From Bedellia somnulentella (Eukaryota; Arthropoda; Insecta; Lepidoptera; Bedelliidae): a DNA stretch of 64,000 nucleotides. The position numbers and the translations under genes are program-made. Positions 10,608 through 23,200 of the stretch are shown in pieces. The notes below the pieces were generated by a model, which saw nothing but the letters and a program-made list of their open reading frames with translations, did no database searches and was not told the DNA's origin. Each line of letters opens with the position of its first letter. The first letter of the stretch is position 1. The stretch covers positions 1,240,001-1,304,000 of the forward strand of contig OY755174.1 in assembly GCA_963576735.1 (NCBI GenBank), in the 5' to 3' direction.

Positions 10608-13600
10608 ATGTCGGTAGTACGAGACATAGCGATCTTCCTGTGCGGGTGCATGGTGGTGACTCCCGCCCTGGCGCAGGTGCCCATGTTCGGAGCCTGCCCT
10701 GAGGTCGACGTTATGACGGAGTTTAATCCTAACAGGGTATTTTTTTTATTTTTTTTTATAAAAGATACATATAAATATACGAACGGCCATAAATCCCAAA
10801 AAGGGGTAGCCAATGCTTTAGAGCTAGAAACTTCTCAGCCACATTTGGAAGTTGATAGGGGAAAAAATATTACGAATAAACTATCGTTGGTGATGGGTCT
10901 CCAACCTATATATTTTAATTTTGAATGTTTTTTGTTCATGAAAACCTCACGTGGCATGACGGGAGCGTATACTCGAGGTCGCGGGTTCGATTCCCGCCTG
11001 TGTCGAAATTTTTCTTTCCTTTATTTATTCTTTATTTATTACTATAAATTTTAAGTTTTTTAGCAGGTAATATTGATATATGTCACAACAAACCTATGCA
11101 TGCGCATTGCGCAACTCCTTTATGGCAATATAATAATATTTATATATTTGCCGTGTAATGTCGGCTTAGATTAGCACTACCCCGTTTCTACCGATGGGTG
11201 TATGTAAGAGGCGACTAACGGTATTGGGGCTTTTAAGTGATTTTTGGGCGATGCGTTTGGAGACCCATCACCAACAACCTTTACTTTACCATCCTTTCCC
11301 CACTCAATTTTCCAAATGTGGCTGAAGAATTTCTAATTCCTTAGCTTTGGCTACCCCTTCTAGGGATTTATAGCCGTGAGTATATGTATGTATGTATGTA
11401 TAATAATATAAGAAACAAAAAGACATTACACTATTATTTGCATATACTCTGGCCCAACTTACATTCATTAATATTTACATAAATACTGATTTATTTTTCT
11501 ATATCAGAAGTATACCTTATTAAACCAGCATGATGGAGACACTTATTACTTTCAACACAATTGTATGGTAAATTAACGGTCACATTATAGCTTTTTACAA
11601 ACCGTGACATGAATTTATAATTCTATACCTGACCATTAGGTAAACTAGAAAATTCAGTATGCAATTAATAATTCCATTGTTACATTTTTAATGGCGCTAT
11701 CAATATAAATTTTATTAACTCATACCACATATCTTTACAGTAATATATTCCTCTTAACTCTACATTTTTCTGCCTCACTTTTATACATCTGTTTAATTTA
11801 CTATATTTATGTTTATACTCACGGCTTATATCTGGAAGGAGGATGCTGGTGGGCACTGCAATTTGGAACCAAATTGAAATTGTGACATTACGAGTATAAG
11901 GTGCATACTTATACTGTACAGGGCTGCCAGTACACATTCGACATTCTGATAATTTATGTTAGGTGCAATTTACTAATTTTACTGTGCCAAGGTGAAGTTT
12001 TAAACCAGTTCATAAACGGTATACCGCAGATTTCTTAGTTAGTTAGATATCGCCATATCTTTTATAATGATCACTCTCAGTATGATTCGGCCATAGTCTA
12101 CCACTCTGACCCTAGTTCGAGTTGGTAGACTAACGATTACTACCGGTGATAATAGACGGGGACGACTAAACATGCCGTCTTGAGCACGGAATTATCATGA
12201 GGCAAGTCTTTCATATCCTAACAAACTGGGTTAAATCAGTTAAATTTACTTCCTGAGTTGAACCCTGGGAATTAAAACAGAGATCTAAGAATAGAAATCA
12301 GTTTCTAAATTTCCTATGTAGGTACGATATTCAAATATGTCAATAAAAACAAATAAAAAACCAGCCTATAAGATGGTGTATAGCTTGCCAGTGTCAATTA
12401 AATGAGAAAAGAGTATCTATTTTCTTTCGACATGCCCCTCGTATCATTGTTTAATGAAACTATGCAGTGATAATTTTGGGGTTGCTCTTTTTTTTGTTGA
12501 GTTTTTTGGGTTTTAATACTATTTGTAATTTTTAGGATTCACCATTACTTATTTAGCTAAATGTTAATGTGCCTAATACATGTAATAAAATTACAGCTAT
12601 TATACTACCTATACAGTTCTTATGAAGTAGGAAGATGTTAGCAAAATTTATGGAAATGATAGTCCTGTCTTATTTTGTTTTTTTTATATAGTCACATACA
12701 ACTAAATTCATAATATTTAAAACCAACTCTTAAATATCAGATATGCTAATTAATTCATGTAACATTAGATTTAAAATAAATGTCGGTCTGCAAAATGTAT
12801 AAAACTCTTTGCATTCGCATGAGAATTAAATGATATAATTATAGCGACCTTGTAATGAATATCAAATTAATAATTTACTTTACTTGAAAAGAATATCGAA
12901 CTATTATTAACATGTAGACACGCAACAATAAGAACAGCCTACTTGCATGATACGGCAAGTATTTAGATTATAATTTCATTTACCAGAAACACGCTTACTT
13001 TTAGATGAAGATGAAGGATATAGTTATTTATCAAGGTGAGGGAAATCATCATTAGAAAACAATAATGACTAAGATATGTTTGTTTAGTCATGTGTCTACG
13101 TTTACTTAGTGAGGAAAGTTTTGGAGCAAAATCGGTGCACAGTACAACATGTAATAAAAAACCTAATAAAAACATTCTCGATTTAACGCGTAAGGAACGT
13201 AAATCAAAATAAAATATAAAGTTTCCACTTCATACATTTGTAAAAAAAATGCTAAAAATAATGAGACATACAAACTAAATACTACAAAGAAATTACAACA
13301 TACTAACGGGTGACATGCGTCAGTTACGTTATGCAATGTAGTGTGACTGATTCTATAAATTACTTTATTTAAAGATGGTAATAAACTTTTCTTAAACCTA
13401 AATTACTTTATTTAAAGATGGTAATAAACTTTTCTTAAACCTAAATACATATACTCTCAGCTGTTAATCCTTAGAAGGGGTTGACAGAGCTTCAGAATTC
13501 GGAATTCCTCAGAATTTTCTAAGTTGAGTGAGGAGAAGATTATAAAATAAAGGTTTGATGAAGGATGAATCTTCAACCGTACAGCCCGAAAATCACTTAA

Positions 13601-15882
13601 AAATTCCCAATACCTCGCCTCTTACGAACACCCGCGGAAAGAAATGGGGTACTGCTCATAGTGCTCATCTTAGCTTACTTATCGTTAGCTACACGGCTTA
13701 TCTAACAATTATTAAATAAAATATGGTAATACGCGTTTTTCAATTATAATGTATGTGTTCCAGTACCTCGGCAAGTGGTACGAGGCGGAGCGCTACTTCG
13801 CGTTCTTCCAGCTGGGCGGGCGCTGCGTCACCGCGCAGTACAGCGAGCAGGACAACGGCATCATCGCCGTCAACAACCAGCAGCTTAGTAGCTTGTATGT
13901 TTTACTTACTTTTCATTAAACACAGCTCATATATGACGTCCTAGGCCATAGTCCATTTATTTTTCTCTTCGTCTAAACCCATTTTTGTTTACCTTCATCA
14001 AAAACTCATTTATGTATGTACCCTTTCGTTTCAGTCCATATATGTCCTCATTAAAGGCCTAGAACCTAAATTGAATATGGTGTGTGGGTTGGTAGGCTAA
14101 CAACCACCACTGATATAGTAGCTGGGACAGTTTGCGTTCCCACCGACACCTATGATTGATTATTAAAACCTATGATCATATTTTCGTCATCGGATAATTG
14201 ATTCACCCTGCCATATCCTACTTAACTGGGTTAAATACCGGAAATATTATTTGAGAAATTGTCTTAGGTAAATATCTTGAACCTAAGACTAACCACTGTA
14301 GCTGTTTTAACACGAAGATCTCACTCACTTTATCAGCATTATTATTCAGGTCAAAGACATGCAATGCTGGCCAGAAACATCTATCCCTAAAGACCTCTAC
14401 AACTACAAATCTCCAACGCCAAGTCGGGGTAACCACTGTATCAATAGCAAAGGTATACTTACCAGCCCCGGGAGCAGGATAGGCGTGCGAGGCGAGTATA
14501 TCATGTGAGAAGTTTCTGACGCAATCTCAAAAGCCTCATGCAACTAGTGGGGTACCTCCCACTTTGTACAAACTTGTAATTTAATTTAATGTGCGAGTGA
14601 GTTCACCGTATAGACGTCGCTTCAACTCTTATGTGTATTTCAAAACTTTATCTCCTCTTCCAGTTCCGGAGTTCGCTCCACCATCCAAGGCGAGGCCACG
14701 CAGGTGTCCAGGTCCGACGTGGGCAAGCTGGCGGTGCGGTTCCCCAGCATGCCGTTCAACGTGGCCGCGCCCTACTGGGTGCTGGACACCGACTACGATA
14801 ACTACGCCTTGGTCTGGGCCTGCAACGACTTTGGATTGTTCCATACAGGTAATTAGGAGTTTAGGCTTACTAGCTATAATGTTTTACCTCTAGTTTTAAT
14901 GGTTCTGGATTCAGGTCAATCACCCAAGGTGAAGCAACCGATAATAACACCTGAGTATGGGCCTGCAACGATTTGGATTGTTTCATACTGGTAATGTTTT
15001 TAGTTTAGCCTTCTGCTTTAGTTTGCTGCTATATAGCAGAAGCTGTATGTCACTTTATAATAAAGTACAGTATCGAGGAAAGGACGACCACGGAGGATAA
15101 CTATGAGAGGTGTAAGCAAAATACGCAGAATTATTTTTATAATTGCTAAAATATTGTTATGAATAGCGAATGTACCGTATTTTCTGCATATAAAAACTTA
15201 GATTTTTTCTTTTTTGTCATAATTAAACAGATAATAAGCGCAAAAGTGCAGGCAGCATAAAAGGGCATGTATAAAAATACTGATTAATGTCTATGAACCT
15301 CGGAGATTTGCGAGGATCGTAAGAAATGGCGATCGACAGTCTCTGACTTCCCGATTATACTCGTATGTATGTGTGAATGAAAAAAAACTGTATCACTAGC
15401 GAGACGTCGCATCGCTACACCAGTGGCATATATTATACTGAAACAACATGATGTATCAAATTTAAAATTGCAAGGTCCCTTATAGCATAGCAAATAATGT
15501 GTGTTGACTTTTTTAATTTATTAACTAATGTAAACACAGCCACTTTGGATACTCGTAGAAAGAATAGCATTGATTGGTTACTAATATAATTGGCTTAAAA
15601 CCCTAATTTTCGTTTGATACTTTTGCAAATCAATCGGAAATAGGTAGTATGCATATTATAAAACAACACTCTATGCCAACCACCTAAGTCTACCTACGTT
15701 CAAAATCAGTTATATTTACATTTACGTCCTCGTCTCTTCCAGAAAACGCCTGGATCCTCACTCGGGAGCGCAACCCACCAATGAGCGTGATTGAAAAGGC
15801 ATACGCGTCGCTGGACAAGAACCGGCTAAGTAGATCTTACTTCATCAGAACCGACCAGAAGAATTGTCCCGAAGACGAATAG
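10608..15882 (+). CDS. Apolipoprotein D-type secreted lipocalin, four coding exons
   Basis: Coding exons are 10608-10736, 13764-13894, 14664-14848 and 15743-15882; all introns are GT-AG and the phases join into one 194-residue frame. Residues 1-22 form a signal peptide ending in ALA. Exon 2 opens with YLGKWYE, the lipocalin GxW motif of strand A. Four cysteines at 30, 64, 140 and 190 (8, 42, 118 and 168 of the mature chain) match the two-disulfide spacing of apolipoprotein D, so 30-140 and 64-190 are the expected pairs. The family binds small hydrophobic ligands (lipids, bilins) in a beta-barrel outside the cell; the ligand here cannot be told. The start ATG lies one base after an acceptor (ttccag at 10601-10606), so a 5' non-coding exon lies upstream and was not located. 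Intron 1 (about 3 kb) is full of repeats. Exons are GC-rich against an AT-rich background. The gene converges on MFSD6. Confidence 0.9.
10768..10906 (-). repeat. Family A 3' part in lipocalin intron 1
   Basis: Minus-strand copy from the tail side (acggccataaatcccaaaa) to ggtgatgggtctccaacc. The 5' half is missing. It belongs to the variant with an aaaaagg hairpin loop. Confidence 0.7.
10955..11005 (+). repeat. tRNA-like fragment with T-arm and B box
   Basis: Within 10979-11005, gcgggttcgattcccgc forms a perfect 5-bp T-stem with a 7-base loop and a consensus Pol III B box. The upstream part (gcatgacgggagcgtatac) does not fold as a full tRNA with matching acceptor stem, so it is more likely a SINE head or tRNA relic than a tRNA gene. 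Confidence 0.45.
11150..11401 (+). repeat. Family A copy, full length, in lipocalin intron 1
   Basis: Starts gccgtgtaatgtcggctt and ends with a TATG tail; all blocks are present. Confidence 0.8.
11402..12095. other. Intron 1 sequence without recognised elements
   Basis: AT-rich lipocalin intron sequence. At 11817-11827 tatactcacggct and nearby bases hint at a tiny family A tail relic. The 85-residue minus frame is not protein-like. Confidence 0.4.
12096..12290 (+). repeat. Degenerate dispersed repeat (ccatagtctaccac type)
   Basis: Blocks ccatagtctaccac, gttggtagact, ccggtgataatag, gactaaacatgccgtc and atatcctaacaaact occur in the order of a well-known dispersed lepidopteran repeat. A second degenerate copy is at 14085-14240. 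Confidence 0.55.
12300..13350. other. Intron 1 sequence, no recognised gene
   Basis: AT-rich. Around 13030-13110, aaggtgagggaaatcatcat and a later tttagtcatgtg weakly resemble the middle of SINE family B, but too little remains to call it. Confidence 0.4.
13357..13442. repeat. Exact 43-bp tandem duplication
   Basis: The 43 bases beginning aaattactttatttaaagat at 13357-13399 are repeated without change at 13400-13442, within lipocalin intron 1. Confidence 0.9.
13446..13674 (-). repeat. Family A copy, diverged
   Basis: Runs from atatactctcagctgttaat through cttagaaggggttgacagagc to cacccgcggaaagaaatgggg and a decayed 5' end. It ends about 90 bases before exon 2 of the lipocalin. Confidence 0.7.
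14085..14240 (+). repeat. Degenerate dispersed repeat, second copy
   Basis: Contains ggttggtaggctaacaacc, actgatatagtagctggga and catatcctacttaactggg, in the same order as at 12096-12290. It lies in lipocalin intron 2. Confidence 0.5.
14893..14990 (+). pseudogene. Decayed partial duplicate of lipocalin exon 3
   Basis: Just after exon 3, an acceptor-like ctctag is followed by sequence that reads in frame GSGFRSITQGEAT, against SGVRSTIQGEAT in the real exon. After a gap it resumes as VWACND, identical to the end of the real exon, then decays. The middle of the exon is missing, a TGA stop precedes VWACND, and the donor region (ctggtaatg) still resembles the real one (caggtaat). It looks like an old tandem exon duplication with an internal deletion. 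It would break the protein if included. Confidence 0.72.
15060..15372 (+). repeat. LINE-T 3' end relic in lipocalin intron 3
   Basis: The part cgaggaaaggacgaccacgg (SRGRPR region) and the block 15255-15372 (gggcatgtataaaaatact, ggatcgtaagaaatggcgat, agtctctgac, tcgtatgtatgtgtg) match the 3' end of LINE-T with deletions and stops. Confidence 0.6.
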
Positions 15883-17288
15883 ATTATCTAAATCAAATAG
15901 TCTTCTGTAAGTTTATTATAAACCTCAACAGATTATCGATTTTAACATAGTCGCATACAATAAGCGATAATGGACCGATGTTTTTGATATATCGTGTTAA
16001 TAGTTATTTGAAAAAATATCGACTCATAATGAAGTTGACCCTCAAATAAGTAGTCACGATCTTGCTGTTTCCGTTCAGCTGATGTCATATTTCTTTAAGA
16101 TATATATTGTTTAAAATATGATTAATGTGTTAAATAAATGCTTTATGTAATTTATTAGCATTGTCTTAAAGTTCCGGAATACAAATGCAACAGACTTGTG
16201 TAGTGTGCATACATCATTACTGTACGGACTTGATTATTCGCAAATTATAAAATATCATTTAGACAAATGTCGTTGTAGCAGATCTACTTTTTATTAATTT
16301 CTGGTATAAAGTATTCTGTTAGTAAGCTTTCTTAGGGTATTGTAGTTATTTTTAAAATCGGCCAAATAAAACGCATTTGACTGACTAATTTCAAGAATAA
16401 TCCTTTATTCTACTACTTTATTCTGATATTTTAAAGATATACTGACGCATTCCTTTAAATTTAGTAGTTTGATGATGATAAGTTTTTGTATTCTTATCAA
16501 TTTACTTTTTTTTTCATTATTTTATTTCGTTGCTTGACATGAAATAACAGTAAGTTGCAAATATTGTTTTATGTGAGTCTTTTTTAAAGGTTATTGTTTA
16601 GATGCTTAGATATTTTTTAGTAAATCTGTTTTGTTTGCGAGTCTTCTTATTATTTATGCTTATTATGTATCTTTTTCTTACTAGAAATTATGAAGATAGT
16701 AAAATTGTAATATTGGTATTTTTGTTCATGGTATTAAAACCAAATTAAACATAAAGTCATAAATTGTTTAAGAATTAGATTGTTTTAAAGACTGCTAAAT
16801 ACAATATTATAAAAAAGGTATGTCTATCATTTAGCGCACGAGCGCTATTTTATCGACACGATAACGGTTGGAATGAGATGGCAGTATACGATACTAAGTA
16901 AGTGCGTAAGAGATGGCTGCTTTATCCCACGCGATAACTAGTTTAAACACGGCTCGTGCTTGCCCTTTTGAATCCTACTTTAATAACTACCTTTGCTTGT
17001 TTCGCTCAAATGGGTAACCACTTATCTGATTTAAGTGGTAATTCGTACAAGTTTTAAGTAATACAACAGCTGAAGGCTTGTAGGAACTAGATACAAAAAG
17101 AACTATAATATATCTTAAAATATATTAGCAATAATAGCTACAAAACTTGTGTAATAAATTAAAGCGTTTACAAAAGTGATTCTAAAAACTCTCAGCGAGA
17201 TGTAAGCGGTCTTTGGTGTTTGTTTCCACTATGATAACAATATTTAAGAATACAGGCTCAAAAGACTTGGAAGTCTGATACTTTATAT
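15883..17288. other. Space between the convergent lipocalin and MFSD6 stops
   Basis: It contains the 3' UTRs of both genes. The lipocalin poly(A) signals are listed separately; no clear minus-strand AATAAA was fixed for MFSD6. The rest is AT-rich with no ORF of note. Confidence 0.5.
16133..16370 (+). promoter_or_regulatory. Candidate polyadenylation signals of the lipocalin gene
   Basis: AATAAA occurs at 16133-16138, about 250 bases after the stop codon, and again at 16365-16370. Either would give an ordinary insect 3' UTR. Which one is used cannot be seen from sequence. Confidence 0.45.
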
Positions 17289-20200
17289 CTAAGTTGGGGT
17301 ACTGTCATCGGAATGCCAACTTTTTCTGTGTTCGCTGATCGCCTCATAATAGCTTGGTGGTGGCGGTAGGTTTTCACTGGTGGTTTTGGCGGGTTTCTTC
17401 GGCTGGACTAGCTTGTCCTCCTCAGCCTCTTCGGGGATGGAGTCTCGTCGACGAGGATCGAATTCGGAGAGGACTGGTTGTGATATGTTGTTGCGCTGCG
17501 TCAGTTTCGGTGCGCTATTCGCCAGCTGAAAATACATACGGATAACATATCATTACTATAGAATAGAATAGAATAGAATAGAATAACTCTTTATTGTACA
17601 TCAAACACAAATTTACAAAAGAAATTATCATACAGTTTACAGTGAGACACAATCGGCGGTCTTATCGCTAAAAGCGATCTCTTCCAGACAACCTTTAGAA
17701 GGTGAGATCGGTAAACTAGTTATCTGGGTAGATGCACAAAAAAAGCTTATTTTAAAACTAACTTATTACTATATTGTCTTAAGGAACTGTGATCAGTTTA
17801 AGTAGAGGAAACAATGATAGAAAACGACTGTCATTTTAAACATATGAGGTAAGGATTGTAAGTCGAAGAGCCTTACGTTGAATTCACATTTTTATTCTTT
17901 TTTTATACCTATCAACAAAATGGGTGTCATACGTTTAACCGAATGTCGCGAGGCTGAAAGCGGCTGAGGAATTACTAATTCTCTCTCTCTGGCTACTCAT
18001 TTTAGTGATTTAACCATTACCTAATCCTACTTCGTCAAAGGATTAACGATAAACAATCATATCTTATAAGTATTTAACAACATTGCCGACCAATCACTTA
18101 AATACCCCAGATCCCTAAAGTCACCTCACATGATACCATTAATACCCACGAGTTATGTCTCTATGCCAAGACAATGGCAAGACTTTGTTCCTTAAAAGTA
18201 GGCATACTTTGATGTATTTATTTTTAAAAATAATTTATTCTCAGCTGTGTAGTGTCGGCTTAGAATAGCACTACCCCATTTCTTCCGGTGGGTGAACGTA
18301 AGAGGCGACTAACGGTATTGGGGCTTTACAGGGATTATTGGGCGATGCGGTATTTTACCATCTTTTCCCCACTCAACTTTCCAAAGGTGGCTGAGGAATT
18401 TCTCATTCCTTAGCTCTGGCTACCCCATCTAGGGATTTATAGCCGTGAGTATATGTATGTATGTATGTAATTTATTCTATTCAGTCACAAAAGAGGCGAT
18501 CAGCACCTGACATCTAGGATAACGTTTTGGGTTCGGGGTAGGGAGAGAGCCAACACTGCTACGTGAGGATCACTCGAATCGGCCATTTGGGTATTTATCA
18601 ATCCTGTCTACCAGTCCTCTCACGGCTTTAGCTCCCAAAACAGCTAAGCTACTTCTGGAAGTTACGTATTTATAATTTAAGTACATACATACATACACAT
18701 ATACTCACGGCTGTAAATCCCTAGAAGGGGTAGCCAGAGCTCAGGAATTAGAAATTCCTTAGCCACCTTTGGAAAGTTGAGTGGGGAGAAGATGGTAAAA
18801 TATAGGTTGTTGGTGATGGGTCTCCAACCGCATCGCCCAAGAATCCCTTAAAAGCCCCAATACCGTTTATTGCCTCTTACGTACACCCATCGGTAGAAAC
18901 GGGGTAGTGCTATTCTAAGCCGACACTACACGGCGTAAGTATTAGAATTAAACAACCCTGAAGCATAATTTTTGGAACCAAAACAATGAGTTTCATAAAT
19001 AGACAGTCTCACATTCTAAATCCTTTGATTTGTCTTCCAAATCCTCTCCCTATAGATAAGAACAACATCTTATGTACAATTCATACGTCACAGATACGCC
19101 GAGCAAATAGTCGAAACGGTAGCTTGGATTGTTCATTGTAGCTGAGTTAATTTATTTTAATCGGTATGTCAACTATACGATAACACTTTCAATTCTAGAA
19201 TGGCTGTGCCACTGTTTATAGTAAAGTTCTGATCAAGCATTTTTTTGTATTGGAACTGTATAGATTGTTGTGAGCGTAATATACCCTATATTCACGGCAC
19301 TTAATATCGAATACCCCTTTTTAAACATCAAATGCCCGACCTCAATTCATTAATATTTCAAGATATTAAAAATCCCATCTACATTTCGAAGATTAGCGGG
19401 ACAAAAGCAATGGGTTTCGTTTCCACCACATCGCGCTTGAAAAATTGAAACTAAGACAGTCCAATTTTCAGAGGTGGCTGAGGAATTTCTAACTCGGCAG
19501 GTTCGTCTACTCTTTTTGAGGATTGATAGCTATAATCCTGGGTCGGGCCTACACCAATTTGTGTTTTCTAAAGACATATGTGTGGTTGATTTATCATGGT
19601 TGTTAACGGTGAGGGAAAACATCGTGAGGAAACCCACATGGCTGAGTTGTACTTAGTCATGTGACAGTGTATTCGTACAAAACGGCGATAGGCCTGCCCC
19701 CTATCACGTGAGTACACTGTCCCTGCAAAACGTGGGTACTCTGAACACCAGGTCACAAAGCCACGTGATGTTCAGAAGTATTAGTACCTCTGCCAACCCC
19801 TTCGGGGATATGCGGCGTGAACGTTTATGTTATGTTATGTTATGATAGCTATAATATGGTATTATTTAGAGCTAGATTGATAGGTTACGAAGTTTTCCTA
19901 ATAATGATGATAGTTAGTCATACAACTCATAGATGGCGTTAGTCAATCGATAACGTAACCGTAAAGTTTACAACTTAGAATGAACTGAGTTGAATTAATT
20001 ATTGTTGTAAAACTTATCATTAAGCAATAAATTGATATTGTTTTTTTAATTAGGAAAGTAATAAACTATTTTATAATTTCGATTCAAGTAATTTAACTAT
20101 TTTACGCTTTTCCTTTTACCATACCAATGACCTTTAGGAACGCTCTTCATGATTTATGAAAAAAAAACATTACTGACAAGGTTTCGAGCTTATAAAATCC

Positions 20201-23200
20201 AAACACTATATACCTAAAAAAACATAATCTTCAGATAAAACACTTTCCAACTTAAAAAAAAACTATTTTAAACACCTTTTATCTCACCTTATAAGGATTA
20301 GACGGTCGGTTAGGACTCGAAAGAACGGGATTAGAAATATGTCCTCGACCATGATGATGGCTGATCTCCAACGTAGACCGAAGAAGGTCCACTTTAGACG
20401 CGGAACCTCGTGAAGTCTTGGGAGATATCTCTATGTTGCTGCAGCGGCGTTGGCTGTTACTGCCGCTTCTACTGCGGCAGAGTTCATTTATGTCGCCTTG
20501 GGATAACTGAAAGTAAAATCGAAGATTGGTTTAGCCAGTTGTTTTGCTAGTATTTATTTATTTGTAGAAAACAAACAGCTTTAACACAACATTAAACAAA
20601 AAAATGAAAACATTGCCAGAAAATGGTTCCATCATTGGTTATAAACATACTTACATACATATACTCACGGCTGTAAATCCCTAGAAGGGGTATCAAGAGC
20701 TAAGGAACTAACAGGGCCTCAGCACTGTTGTTGGACCACAGCAAAGTTGAGTGGAGAAAAGATGGTAAAATAAAGGTTGTTGGTGATGGGTCTCCAACCG
20801 CATTGCCCAAAAGTCCCTTAAGAGCCCCAATAGCGTTAGTTGCCTCTTACGTACACCCACCGGAAGAAATGGGGTAGTGCTATTCTAAGCCAACACTACA
20901 CAGCTATAAATGGTTATAAACAAGGATTAAAATATATTTGCAAGTTAAAAAAGCTAGAGGTCTAGTTGTTGTCCAGAAACTGTAATTAAAATATTGATCA
21001 GATACACTTTAATTTGACTTCTACAGGGTTTCCCTATAAATGAAACGCATTTCACTAAAGATGCGTCTAGCAAAGGTGCAAATCTCAAATTCAAACTCAT
21101 CTCACCTTTGAGGTTGAACAAGAAGTTGGGTGATAAAGCTAATAACTTTTAAAAGAAATCTAATTAGTCGTCTATACAGGAATCTAGGTGTTGTTTAAAT
21201 ACGTAAAGGTAAAAGGTTAGGTAGGTATACCGTTCAAACTACAGTGCAAAAGTTAATAGTGCGATAAATATAGAAATGAAAGTTACCCTAGCTCGAGATC
21301 CCCGTGGAAGTGATCGCAACGAGCCCAGGGGATTGAACCTGGTGATCAAATGCAGGCGCTCCAGTGACACCATGGTTTCTGCATCTTTTCTGAGGGGCTC
21401 TCCATTTAATTTGTCTCCTTCACCACTATCTGAAATGTATAAAGAATAGTATGTCAAATGTTGGTATCAGATAAAATTAATCTGCTGTATGGTAGATATT
21501 TCCTCTGAAATTGCAGAGACCTATCATAGTTTCTCGTAGTTGCGAAAACCTAACCACCACATAAATAAAAAAAAACTATTCTTTGTCTAAAACTTACTTA
21601 AAATGGTACCCTACATTTAGCAGATAAAAACAGATAGCCATTAAATGGCATATTATTAACTTGGACTTAGCATGGCTTGAGAGGAACTTAGTCATGTAAA
21701 TCTATCGCTAGTTGTATGTAGGCTGCAACGCTTTTTCAGGGCATTCAATATATATTCATTATATTTGAAAAAAATAAAAGGCAGAAATCATTTTAGTTTC
21801 TTTTTTTGACGATTTCTTTAAAAATCTGGATAATCTCTAAATTTTCAAATAAAAAAATCATAACTTGAAAACTATCAATAATCGCTGAACGTACATGGGG
21901 GTGTTTTGGATAGGTCTCGGTACAGGCTATCTAAAAAAAAATAACGTCACCCGATTGGCCATCCTGTATATAGGCGATGTAAAATCCATCACCAATGATT
22001 TTTCCTTCTCAACTGGCCGATTTATTGTTGATTTGTCAGATCTGTATCATCTTTTTTTTATTCTCTATGTATTTCTTTTGTATAAATTAATAGTTACCAT
22101 TATCCTGGACCGAAGCAACTTCTATTCCTCTAATAGTGGTTTTCCTCAACCAGAAGTAATGCAACAGTCCGTACAGTATTCCTCCAAGGAAGGCTATCAG
22201 GCCCATGTAGCGGAATGCTTCTCTTGTACCTAAAGATGCTATCAGAAGTCCACCGCCGAAGCTGCCACTGCCTCTACCTAGAAAATATATAAACATAGAG
22301 ATATATTTTACGCCTTAATTGAAACGTCAATCCATTTAGTACCTAGTTATAAGCTATCAGAGGAGCCTTACTACAATTGAGGCAAAATATGGGTAAACTA
22401 ATACTAAACATCTCCGGAAAAACCAAGGTTCAATGGCAACGGAAATTAATTATATGAGATAATTAATGTAAATGACGAAAGTAAGTAATTAGTCACCATC
22501 ATAGCAAAGTGTAGTTAGGTTTCTAGCTTCGTTACGTTAGGTCTCTCTACCAACCCAATCATGAATTGATGGCTTATTTCGCGTATTCAGTGAGTACGCA
22601 ATTTTATGTATCTTCTTTCTCATCCGACTCCGAACCCTGTATCTTCATGATTAAAACAACTATTGAATTTCGGATAAGCCAAACCACCACATGCGTTTTG
22701 ATAAACCTACAATTCTAGCAAAAGAGAGTCGATTGATACCTAGAATGATACGCGAATCTATTGAAATAAAGAAACATCCAAACTTCAATAGAGATGATGG
22801 TTGGCAATTACCACCTGCTTAGAACCCGATCATTAGCACAACTAAGCCAGGGAAGAACACTAGCAAGACTCCAGATAACATTAGCTCTTTCTGTACATAG
22901 CAAATATTAAACGCAAATGTATCTTAAATTTTGTGAAGGTAGTCAGTATTAATAAATTTTATAGTACTGTATAACACCTCAGTCTTCCCGTGACCATGAT
23001 AACTGAAAAGTTTTCGAAACGTTGGGCTTTAAAAATAATGTGATAATACGCGATAAAAATATACGAAAATCAATAGTTGTTTTAATTATAATGTGCAATC
23101 GTGAAAATCTTAGAAAATCCTGTAAGTTTAAAAATCCATTTGACGACGGGCTATTTTAAAAGACAGTTGCACATTAAAATAAACTTACCCAAACTGAAAT

